Below are positions 1 to 6,102 of a stretch of DNA of 8,421 bases, piece by piece. Source of the DNA: Caldisericota bacterium (GTDB taxonomy: Bacteria > CAIJMQ01 > JAADFP01); assembly GCA_013152825.1 (NCBI GenBank), contig JAADFP010000075.1, forward strand, positions 1 through 8,421. Reading direction: 5' to 3'. A model generated the notes under the pieces. It was not told the DNA's origin. It saw only the letters and a program-made list of their open reading frames with translations, and searched no databases. Each line of letters opens with the position of its first letter. Positions within the stretch are counted from its first letter, which is position 1. The translations under genes were made by a program, and so were the position numbers.

Positions 1-665
1 TTCACTGCTTTTTCTATTCTCTCCACCACTGAATCCACATCCAGGCCAAATTTCCGGTAGAGGTCAGAAGGAGCAGAGGATTCGCCGTAGGAGTTTACTC
101 CCAGCTTAATAAATTTCACTCTTGCTCCCTTCTCTGCTATCTTTTCTCCAACTATGCTGCCTAACCCTGTCCCAATATGGTGGTCTTCGTAGGTAAGGAT
201 GAGCCCTGTGGAAATAGCTTTTTCCAGAGCTTCCTCATCGAGAGCAAGAGGGGAAGAAATGTTCCAGAGCTGTACATCTATGCCTTTCTGGCGTAAGGTT
301 TCCCATATTTGCACCGCTGAAGTTACCAGGGTACCATAGGTAAGAATAGCTCCCTGCGTTCCTTCTCTTAATTGATCTGCTTTGCCATATTCAAATCGAT
401 AGTCCCCGGCAAAAAACGGGGTCCCGTCTTCTTTCAGGACAACTGATAACTTAGATCTGCCCATGACCACCATGTAATTCCCTTTGCGGGGGAGTATGTA
501 CCTGATTACTCTGTCTGTCTGGTTGGGATCAGCAGGAATGATAACCCGGTAGCCAAAGAGGTTTTTCATTGCCCCGATGTAATCTATGCACTGGTGAGTC
601 TTTCCGTCCTGTCCCACGTCCAGGCCGCAATGAGTGCAAACCAGCTTCAGGTTGGTATGATTCAT
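1..665 (-). CDS. tkt: Transketolase, C-terminal part in shifted frame, 3' end cut by window
   Basis: Reading the minus strand from the ATG at 665-663 gives 221 uninterrupted codons to the window edge, with no stop. The peptide opens MNHTNLKLVCTHCGLD and continues with the conserved GKTHQCIDYIGAMKNLFGY, IIPADPNQTD and TYEDHHIGTGLGS stretches. These belong to the second half of the transketolase pyrimidine-binding domain and the C-terminal transketolase domain. It directly continues the protein encoded at 667-1923: removing one A from the AAA at 670-672 joins the two into one chain of about 640 residues, the usual full length. No good Shine-Dalgarno precedes the ATG, so independent translation is doubtful, although that ATG lies one base after the upstream TGA and reinitiation is conceivable. 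The frame lacks obvious decay, pointing to a recent mutation, a sequencing or assembly error, or recoding. The natural stop lies beyond position 1. Confidence 0.85.
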   Translation of the reverse strand, partial: MNHTNLKLVCTHCGLDVGQDGKTHQCIDYIGAMKNLFGYRVIIPADPNQTDRVIRYILPRKGNYMVVMGRSKLSVVLKEDGTPFFAGDYRFEYGKADQLREGTQGAILTYGTLVTSAVQIWETLRQKGIDVQLWNISSPLALDEEALEKAISTGLILTYEDHHIGTGLGSIVGEKIAEKGARVKFIKLGVNSYGESSAPSDLYRKFGLDVDSVVERIEKAV

Positions 666-666
666 A

Positions 667-674
667 TCATTTAA
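667..674 (-). other. Apparent +1 frameshift site in transketolase
   Basis: The minus strand reads CGG CTT AAA TGA TAT G here. Family sequence expects arginine-leucine-asparagine-aspartate-methionine-asparagine, which is obtained by reading CTT AAT GAT ATG AAT, that is, with one A fewer. The A run is only three long, so this is not a classic homopolymer error site. The frame carrying the rest of the enzyme begins exactly here, and an ATG (665-663) in that frame follows the TGA by one base. Confidence 0.8.
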
Positions 675-1923
675 GCCGGTGCTGGTTGAATGTTTCATCC
701 ACTCCGAATACGCCAAAATCGGAGAAGACTGCCACCACTCCCTGGGTAGAAGCTGCACCTGATAGGGTAGCCGTAGAATGTTCCTGCACCCCGCATTCAA
801 AGAAGTTTTCCGGGCAACTATCCAGGCAGTAGGAAGTTTTCACTGAGGAAGCCAGGTCACAGTCAAAGACAATAAGCGGTGAGCTGTCTTTTTTGTCCTT
901 GTTTATCCGGCCAATATCAGCGAGGGCTTTGCCAAAGGCACTTCTGTTATCTGTTTTCTCTTCCTTTTTGTAAGTAAAGGGAGTGCCTGTGTCCAGGTGG
1001 TACTCTATCTCTTCTCCTCTCAGCTCTACGGTACAGCGGTAATTTTTCCTCAGTTCTTCATATTTTTTCAGTTCGTTTTCCAGTCCCAGTTCCTGCATGG
1101 CATTTATGTACTCTTCTTCTGTCAGAGGCTTACCATGGTACTCCCACTTGTCTTCCATGAAGGAAACCCCCTTGCCGATAACTGTGCGGGCAATGATTGC
1201 CACGGGTTCTTCTTCACTGCTTATTGCTTCCCTTAATCCCTGATAGATAGAGAGGTAGTCATGTCCATCTACTTCAATAACCTTCCAGCCATCGCTTTCG
1301 TAGTTTCCTTTTATGTTCTGGGGCATTACCTCGTGCACGTAACCGGAAATCTGGATATCATTGTAATCTATGAGCCCTACTAAGTTTCCCAGTTTGAATT
1401 TTTTTGCTATTCTCCTGGCTTCTGCAATTTGTCCTTTTGCCTGCTCTCCATCACTCATTACCACAAAAGTCAGCCAATCTTCTTTCTTTACCCGGGCAGC
1501 AATAGCCATACCGCAGCCGGCGGAAAGCCCCTGCCCCAGGTTACCGGTAGACCACTCTATGCCAGGGAGCTCCCTTATTACATGGCCTTCAAAGGGAGTA
1601 TCTATCCGCCTGAATCCGCTTATGGCTTCATCTACATTAAAAAACCCCAATCTTCCCAGAACAGAGTAAACCGCGGGTGAAATGTGGCCATGGGAAACGA
1701 TAATCCTGTCCCGCAAGGGGCTGAAAGGTTGAGAAGGATAAACGCGGGCATAGGAGTAAAGCGTGATAAGAAGGTCTATGGTAGACATGGATCCGCCTGG
1801 ATGACCCGATTTTGCCAGGGTGGTCATGGTAATAATATCTCCCCGGCACCTCCTTCCCAATTCTTTTAGGCGGTTCAATTCTTCCGGGGAAAGAGTAGGA
1901 GCAGCAAATCTTTCTTCACTCAT
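667..1923 (-). CDS. tkt: Transketolase, N-terminal part (frame ends early at an apparent frameshift)
   Basis: Transketolase moves two-carbon ketol units between sugar phosphates in the non-oxidative pentose phosphate pathway, using thiamine diphosphate and a divalent metal; it is cytoplasmic. This 418-residue frame contains the thiamine-diphosphate domain (about residues 15-270), with SGHPGGS at 39-45, STGNLGQGLS at 125-134, SDGEQAKGQ at 157-165 and IDYNDIQISG at 185-194. It then has the first part of the pyrimidine domain, with ECGVQEHS at 376-383 (E381 is the likely catalytic glutamate) and FGVFGVDETFNQHRL at 403-417. It stops at TGA 669-667 in the middle of that domain. Natural two-subunit transketolases split between the domains, near residue 300, so this is not the usual split form. 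The ATG start is supported by AGGAGG six bases upstream. The GDGE motif usual in the family reads SDGE here. It is separated from the upstream oxidoreductase gene by 497 bp, so it probably has its own promoter. Confidence 0.9.
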   Translation of the reverse strand: MSEERFAAPTLSPEELNRLKELGRRCRGDIITMTTLAKSGHPGGSMSTIDLLITLYSYARVYPSQPFSPLRDRIIVSHGHISPAVYSVLGRLGFFNVDEAISGFRRIDTPFEGHVIRELPGIEWSTGNLGQGLSAGCGMAIAARVKKEDWLTFVVMSDGEQAKGQIAEARRIAKKFKLGNLVGLIDYNDIQISGYVHEVMPQNIKGNYESDGWKVIEVDGHDYLSIYQGLREAISSEEEPVAIIARTVIGKGVSFMEDKWEYHGKPLTEEEYINAMQELGLENELKKYEELRKNYRCTVELRGEEIEYHLDTGTPFTYKKEEKTDNRSAFGKALADIGRINKDKKDSSPLIVFDCDLASSVKTSYCLDSCPENFFECGVQEHSTATLSGAASTQGVVAVFSDFGVFGVDETFNQHRLK

Positions 1924-1928
1924 GGATA

Positions 1929-1934
1929 CCTCCT
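1929..1934 (-). promoter_or_regulatory. Ribosome binding site of transketolase
   Basis: AGGAGG on the minus strand, with five bases (TATCC) before the ATG at 1923-1921. It is a near-perfect Shine-Dalgarno and fixes the start codon. Confidence 0.85.
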
Positions 1935-1938
1935 GAAT

Positions 1939-1966
1939 TAGTTATTAGTGGCCAGTCATCAGTTTT
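1939..1966. repeat. Degenerate heptad repeat, YAGTNNN x4
   Basis: Four contiguous plus-strand 7-mers share YAGT at their start: TAGTTAT, TAGTGGC, CAGTCAT, CAGTTTT. A fifth similar unit (TAGTTGC, 1968-1974) follows after a one-base slip. The block abuts the transketolase ribosome binding site. Confidence 0.6.
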
Positions 1967-1990
1967 TTAGTTGCCAATTCTACCTACTGA

Positions 1991-2019
1991 TGGATATCTA
2001 AACTATAAATCACTGTCAA
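1991..2019 (-). promoter_or_regulatory. Possible sigma-70-type promoter for transketolase
   Basis: The minus strand has a perfect TTGACA (2019-2014), then a 17-bp spacer and TATCCA (1996-1991), about 65 bases upstream of the transketolase start. The -10 hexamer is a poor match to TATAAT. The -35 element partly overlaps the degenerate heptad repeat at 2017-2051, so the match may be accidental. It is the best candidate I see in this spacer. Confidence 0.3.
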
Positions 2020-2051
2020 ATTCCAAATCTAAAATTGTAATGTCCAAAACT
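2017..2051. repeat. Degenerate A-rich heptad repeat, 5 units
   Basis: Contiguous plus-strand units are CAAATTC, CAAATCT, AAAATTG, TAATGTC and CAAAACT. The units are loosely related, with an A-rich core, and are in step with a 7-bp period. Confidence 0.5.
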
Positions 2052-2059
2052 TTCTCCCA

Positions 2060-2101
2060 GGGTACCAGGTAACCAACTCACTACCGGCTACCGGTAATCG
2101 G
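2060..2101. repeat. Degenerate heptad repeat with CTACCGG core, 6 units
   Basis: Plus-strand units in one phase are GGGTACC, AGGTAAC, CAACTCA, CTACCGG, CTACCGG and TAATCGG. The two central units are identical and the outer ones have diverged. Confidence 0.5.
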
Positions 2102-2196
2102 TTGCGGTTGCGTAGCGGGAAACGTTTTTCGTCGTCCGGCCACCGTCTCCCACCCCGCCTTATTTTTGCCTCCTGTATCATCTGCTCTCCTTTATC

Positions 2197-2238
2197 ATTC
2201 CCGCCTGTCCCGATTTACATCGGGGCGGAAGCGGGAAT
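2197..2238. repeat. REP-like nested palindrome, left unit
   Basis: An outer stem ATTCCCGC (2197-2204) pairs with GCGGGAAT (2231-2238). Inside it, CCCGAT (2209-2214) pairs with ATCGGG (2219-2224) around a TTAC loop. The outer motif, flanked by TC on the left and CC on the right, resembles widespread intergenic palindromes of the type CATTCCCGC...GCGGGAATCC. It is oriented opposite to the unit at 2286-2316. Confidence 0.7.
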
Positions 2239-2285
2239 CCACATCAGAAGTACACACATAATATTGCTTTTCCATGCTTTATTTT

Positions 2286-2316
2286 CCTGGATACCCGCTT
2301 TCGCGGGTATGACAGG
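2286..2316. repeat. REP-like palindrome with tetraloop, right unit
   Basis: ATACCCGC (2291-2298) pairs with GCGGGTAT (2303-2310) around a four-base loop that reads GAAA in minus-strand RNA, a GNRA tetraloop. The stem extends through CCTG (2286-2289) and CAGG (2313-2316) across a small asymmetric internal loop. Because it lies downstream of the oxidoreductase stop, it would sit in the 3' untranslated part of that transcript. No T-run follows, so it does not look like an ordinary terminator. A third copy of the arm, GCGGGTAT, is at 2320-2327. Confidence 0.7.
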
Positions 2317-2321
2317 CGAGC

Positions 2322-2349
2322 GGGTATCCTGTATCTTGCATCATGCATC
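2322..2349. repeat. Degenerate heptad repeat ending ATC, 4 units
   Basis: Four contiguous plus-strand 7-mers are GGGTATC, CTGTATC, TTGCATC and ATGCATC. All end in ATC and the units change gradually along the array. The first unit overlaps the extra arm of the REP-like palindrome. Confidence 0.65.
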
Positions 2350-2367
2350 TGGGCTCCCCCCCTTCCC

Positions 2368-2395
2368 TCACTACTACCTACCCGCTACTAACTAC
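2368..2395. repeat. Degenerate heptad repeat NNNCTAC x4
   Basis: Four contiguous plus-strand 7-mers are TCACTAC, TACCTAC, CCGCTAC and TAACTAC. The block begins 26 bases beyond the stop codon of the oxidoreductase gene and is purine-rich on the transcribed minus strand. Confidence 0.65.
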
Positions 2396-2420
2396 TTCCC
2401 CCAGCCTAAGGTCCCGTCTT

Positions 2421-5400
2421 CTATTCTTTTCCTACCTGCATGGATGCCCAGTGCTCGTACAATTTCCACCGGCTTGCCACATCTTCCTTGGCAAGTTTTA
2501 GCAGGCGTTTGGCTGCCTCGGGGTTGCTCTTGAGAAGCATCTGGTAGCGGGTTTCCTTGTAAACGTATTCTTCCAGAGGTAAGGAAGGCGGCTTGGAATC
2601 CAGCTGGAGGGGATTTTTGCCTTCTTTAAGAAGATTCGGATTATAGCGCAGCAGGGGCCAGCAACCAGCATTTACAGCAGCCTTTTGCTGTTCCAGGCCA
2701 TGCACCAGGTTATAGCCATGCGCTATGCAGTGGCTGTAAGCTATGATGATAGAAGGACCCGGGTAAGCCTCAGCTTCCAGGAACGCTTTTACGGTCTGTG
2801 CCTCACTGGCACCCATGGCTACCCGTGCCACGTAGACATTCCCATACACCATCGCCATCATAGCCAGGTCTTTCTTGGCGTTGGGCTTGCCGCCTGCGGC
2901 GAACTTTGCCACCGCTCCCAGGGGAGTTGCCTTGGACATTTGTCCACCAGTATTTGAGTAGACTTCTGTATCCAGCACCAGGATGTTAACATCACGTCCC
3001 AGGGAAAGTACATCCAGACCACCGTAGCCAATATCGTATGCCCAGCCATCTCCCCCTACAATCCACACACTCTTTTTCACCAACACTTCTGACAGGCTAA
3101 GCAGCTTCTTGGCCTCCGGTTTTTTAATTTTTGCCAGCTTTTCCCGGAGAGTTTTCACACGTTCACGCTGTGCCTGGATTCCTGCTTCATCCGATTGGTC
3201 AGCGTTTAGCAGGTCGTTTACCAGGGCATCTCCTATTTCCGGAGCAAGTTTCCTGAGCAGTTCACATGCATACTCAATTTGCTTGTCCAGTGCCAGGCGC
3301 ATTCCCAGCCCAAACTCGGCATTATCTTCAAAAAGAGAGTTAGACCAGGCAGGACCGCGTCCTTCCTTATTAAATGTCCAGGGGGTAGTAGGCAGGTTTC
3401 CTCCGTATATGGAGCTGCAGCCAGTGGCATTTGCGATAACGGCACGGTCACCGAATAACTGGGTGAGTAATTTCAGGTATGGGGTTTCACCGCATCCTGC
3501 ACAGGCACCGGAGAATTCAAAGAGAGGCTGCAGTAATTGAATATCTCTCACCAGGCGAAGATTAAGCTGTTTCCTGTCCACCTCGGGTATCTGGAGGAAA
3601 AATTCCCAGTTTTTGGTTTCCTGTTCCCGCAAAGGCATCTGGGGCTGCATGTTGATAGCTTTCAATTCCGGGTTTTTCTTGTTTTTTGCCGGGCAGTTTT
3701 GCACGCAGAGAGCACAACCCGTACAATCTTCAGGTGCCACCTGGATAGTGAAACGTGCATCCGGAAATTGACGCCAGCGTGCCCGGGTAGATTTGAAGGT
3801 GGGTGGAGCATCATCCAGCAACTTTGGATCGTAGATCTTGGCACGGATTACTGCGTGCGGACAAACAAACACGCATTTGCCACACTGTATGCAGGTATCG
3901 GGATCCCAGACGGGAATTTCCAGGGCAATGTTTCTTTTTTCCCATTGGGTGGTGCCACTGGGGAAGGTGCCGTCAGGAGGGAAAGCACTAACCGGAAGGT
4001 CGTCGCCCCGGCCGGCAATTATTTCTCCGGTTACCTTCTGGACGAATTCCGGGGCTTCCGCGGGTACGGGAGGCCGAATGTCAAAGGTGCTGGTTACTTC
4101 TTTCGGTACTTTTACTTCATGCAGGTTGTCTATTGCTTTGTCCACGGCTGCAAAGTTCATCTGCACGACGGATTCGCCTCGTTTGCCATAGGTTTTCTTG
4201 ATAAATTGTTTTATGGAATCTATCGCCGCCTCCCTTGGAATTACCGAGCTTAGAGCAAAGAAACAGGTTTGCATGATGGTATTGATACGTACACCCAGGC
4301 CCACTTCTTTGGCAATTTTATAGGCATCTATCACGTAGAAACGAAGTTTCTTTTTGATGATATGTTCCTGCACTGTGCGAGGGAGATGGTCCCATATTTC
4401 TTCTGGTCCGTAAGGACTGTTCAGCAGGAATATTGCTCCAGGTTCAGCAGTTTTTAATACATCCAAACGTTCCAGGAAGGGAAACTGATGGCAGGCCACA
4501 AAATTGGCATGGTTGATTAAGTAGGTGGAATGAATAGGCTGGGCGCCGAATCTTAGATGGGAAACTGTGAGTGAGCCTGCTTTCTTGGAGTCATAGACAA
4601 AATAACCCTGGGCAAAGTTGTCTGTATCTTCACCGATAATCTTGATGGAATTTTTGTTGGCACTAACCGTACCATCAGAACCCAGACCGTAAAATACTGC
4701 CCGGGTTCTTCCTTCTGGTTCGGTAGAAAACTTAGGGTCATACTCCAGGCTGGTATGAGTTACGTCATCGCAAATCCCTATGGTGAAATGATTTTTAGGT
4801 GTATCTTTTGTCATCTCATCAAATATGCCCTTAACCATGGCAGGAGTAAATTCCTTGGAGGAGAGACCATACCTGCCCCCTATTACTCGAGGCAGGGTTT
4901 CAAAAGGAAGAATGTTCTGGGTCTGGGCTTCATTCAATGCAGATATTACATCCAGGTATAGGGGTTCACCAGCACTGCCAGGCTCCTTGGTCCTGTCAAG
5001 CACGGCAATGGTTTTGACCGTTTTGGGTAATGCATTAACAAAATGCTTCACTGAGAAAGGACGATAAAGGCGAACTTTTAACACGCCAACTTTCTCACCC
5101 CGTTCTGAAAGGTATTCAACGGTCTCCTGGGTAGTTTCAGCCCCTGAACCCATTAACACTATTACCCGTTCTGCATCGGGTGCTCCCGTATACTGGAAGA
5201 GATGATATTCTCTACCCACTACCTTGGTAAATTTATCCATAACTTTTTGCACAATATCCGGGCAGGCAAGATAATAGGGGTTGACCGTTTCACGTGCCTG
5301 GAAAAAGACATCTGGATTTTGTGCTGTGCCTCTAATAAAAGGATGGTCAGGAGAAAGCGCTCTCTCACGGTGCTCCCTGACCAGTTCGTCGTCTATCATG

Positions 5401-5978
5401 GCTCGCATAGCCTCGATATCTATAAGCTCTACCTTTGATACTTCATGGGAAGTACGAAATCCGTCAAAGAAGTGTAAAAACGGCACCCGGGATTGTAAAG
5501 TCGCTGCCTGGGCAATGAGAGCAAAATCCATGGCTTCCTGCACCGAGTTGGAAGAAAGCAGGGCAAACCCGGTGGAACGGGTAGCCATTACGTCACTATG
5601 GTCACAGAAAATTGAAAGGGCATGGGTAGCCACGGTACGGGCTGAAACATGAAATACGGCAGAGGTCAACTCGCCGGCTATTTTGAACATGTTGGGAATC
5701 ATTAACAACAAGCCCTGCGAAGCAGTAAAGGTAGTGGTAAGTGCTCCCCGCTGTAAGGAGCCATGTACTGCACCCGAAGCGCCTCCTTCGCTTTGCATCT
5801 CTGTTACGTGCGGTACTGTACCCCAGATATTTGGTTTGCCTTCTGCAGCCCATTGATCAGCAAATTCCCCCATGGGTGACGAAGGTGTAATCGGGTATAT
5901 AGCTATCACCTCGTTGATATGATAAGCTGAGTAGGCACATGCTTCATTTCCATCGATAGTTACCTTATGTTTCCTCAC
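2421..5978 (-). CDS. nifJ: Pyruvate:ferredoxin (flavodoxin) oxidoreductase
   Basis: Oxidatively decarboxylates pyruvate with CoA to acetyl-CoA and CO2, passing electrons to ferredoxin or flavodoxin; cytoplasmic, oxygen-sensitive. This 1185-residue chain has the single-subunit layout: pyruvate-binding domain I with YPITPSSPMGE (28-38) and E64; domain II (about 260-400); gamma-type domain with GSDGTVSANKNSIKIIGE (433-450); a two-cluster ferredoxin domain with C696/C699/C702/C706 and C752/C755/C758/C762; and the thiamine-diphosphate domain with GGDGWAYDIGYGG (975-987) and DTEVYSNTGGQ (1003-1013). The proximal cluster ligands are probably C826, C829, C854 and C1084. Compared with the 1232-residue Desulfovibrio africanus enzyme it lacks most of the C-terminal extension. 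The start is GTG, chosen for its AGGAGG site and the family-like N-terminus. All key residues appear present, so it should be active. It lies 124 nt after queD and may be co-transcribed or separately promoted. Confidence 0.97.
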   Translation of the reverse strand: MRKHKVTIDGNEACAYSAYHINEVIAIYPITPSSPMGEFADQWAAEGKPNIWGTVPHVTEMQSEGGASGAVHGSLQRGALTTTFTASQGLLLMIPNMFKIAGELTSAVFHVSARTVATHALSIFCDHSDVMATRSTGFALLSSNSVQEAMDFALIAQAATLQSRVPFLHFFDGFRTSHEVSKVELIDIEAMRAMIDDELVREHRERALSPDHPFIRGTAQNPDVFFQARETVNPYYLACPDIVQKVMDKFTKVVGREYHLFQYTGAPDAERVIVLMGSGAETTQETVEYLSERGEKVGVLKVRLYRPFSVKHFVNALPKTVKTIAVLDRTKEPGSAGEPLYLDVISALNEAQTQNILPFETLPRVIGGRYGLSSKEFTPAMVKGIFDEMTKDTPKNHFTIGICDDVTHTSLEYDPKFSTEPEGRTRAVFYGLGSDGTVSANKNSIKIIGEDTDNFAQGYFVYDSKKAGSLTVSHLRFGAQPIHSTYLINHANFVACHQFPFLERLDVLKTAEPGAIFLLNSPYGPEEIWDHLPRTVQEHIIKKKLRFYVIDAYKIAKEVGLGVRINTIMQTCFFALSSVIPREAAIDSIKQFIKKTYGKRGESVVQMNFAAVDKAIDNLHEVKVPKEVTSTFDIRPPVPAEAPEFVQKVTGEIIAGRGDDLPVSAFPPDGTFPSGTTQWEKRNIALEIPVWDPDTCIQCGKCVFVCPHAVIRAKIYDPKLLDDAPPTFKSTRARWRQFPDARFTIQVAPEDCTGCALCVQNCPAKNKKNPELKAINMQPQMPLREQETKNWEFFLQIPEVDRKQLNLRLVRDIQLLQPLFEFSGACAGCGETPYLKLLTQLFGDRAVIANATGCSSIYGGNLPTTPWTFNKEGRGPAWSNSLFEDNAEFGLGMRLALDKQIEYACELLRKLAPEIGDALVNDLLNADQSDEAGIQAQRERVKTLREKLAKIKKPEAKKLLSLSEVLVKKSVWIVGGDGWAYDIGYGGLDVLSLGRDVNILVLDTEVYSNTGGQMSKATPLGAVAKFAAGGKPNAKKDLAMMAMVYGNVYVARVAMGASEAQTVKAFLEAEAYPGPSIIIAYSHCIAHGYNLVHGLEQQKAAVNAGCWPLLRYNPNLLKEGKNPLQLDSKPPSLPLEEYVYKETRYQMLLKSNPEAAKRLLKLAKEDVASRWKLYEHWASMQVGKE

Positions 5979-5984
5979 TTTCCC

Positions 5985-5990
5985 CCTCCT
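5985..5990 (-). promoter_or_regulatory. Ribosome binding site deciding a GTG start
   Basis: AGGAGG, extended by further G residues, lies six bases before GTG 5978-5976 on the minus strand. It supports the non-ATG start of the oxidoreductase, for which no in-frame ATG is equally placed. Confidence 0.8.
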
Positions 5991-6036
5991 TTCTTAATCC
6001 TAATAAAGAAGCGCTCTGACTTAGTGCCGGAGCTAA

Positions 6037-6042
6037 TTTATA
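6037..6042 (-). promoter_or_regulatory. Possible -10 element upstream of the oxidoreductase gene
   Basis: TATAAA sits in an A/T-rich stretch about 60 bases upstream of the GTG start. No recognisable TTGACA-like box lies 16-18 bp further up. An internal promoter here is only a suggestion; read-through from queD is equally possible because no terminator is evident in the 124-bp spacer. Confidence 0.2.
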
Positions 6043-6051
6043 ATTTTCTAT

Positions 6052-6066
6052 CCTTGCCTTGCCTTG
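6052..6066. repeat. CCTTG x3 short tandem repeat
   Basis: Three exact 5-bp units (CAAGG on the minus strand) lie in the spacer between queD and the oxidoreductase gene, just upstream of the A/T-rich TATAAA. No function is evident. Confidence 0.6.
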
Positions 6067-6102
6067 CAGTTTTATGTCTCCTAAATGTTTTTGATAGTTG
6101 TC

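Larger units (their letters stand above)
1924..2420. other. Long non-coding spacer filled with short degenerate repeats
   Basis: These 497 bp lie between the stop of pyruvate:ferredoxin oxidoreductase and the start of transketolase, both on the minus strand. I see no credible gene on either strand. The content is a transketolase ribosome site, a weak promoter candidate, five blocks of roughly 7-bp periodic sequence, and a palindrome pair. No hairpin followed by a T-run convincing as a rho-independent terminator is visible on the minus strand; the palindrome at 2286-2316 could still terminate or protect the oxidoreductase mRNA. Confidence 0.75.

Noticed and set aside
668..670. ATG overlapping the transketolase stop (ATGA) as a restart codon
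   Set aside because: This ATG is in a third frame and reads ATG ATA TGA, stopping after two codons.
667..674. Programmed +1 frameshifting like that of release factor 2
   Set aside because: The AAA-TGA context has a stop at the shift point, but there is no upstream Shine-Dalgarno-like stimulator, the re-pairing of tRNA-Lys from AAA to AAU would be poor, and no transketolase is known to me to use recoding. A mutation or sequence error is simpler.
2102..2533. Plus-strand open frame of 143 codons containing SWIPAFAGMT
   Set aside because: This peptide is the familiar translation of REP-type palindromes. The frame runs through the palindrome pair and heptad blocks and then antisense into the oxidoreductase gene, with no family resemblance.
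3537..4253. Plus-strand open frame of 238 codons antisense to the oxidoreductase
   Set aside because: It lies wholly opposite a strongly conserved enzyme domain, its translation resembles no family, and it has no supporting context. It is a shadow frame.
5979..6102. Rho-independent terminator between queD and the oxidoreductase
   Set aside because: The only candidate is a four-base GCTC/GAGC stem with a large loop followed by a mixed pyrimidine stretch. It is too weak to call.
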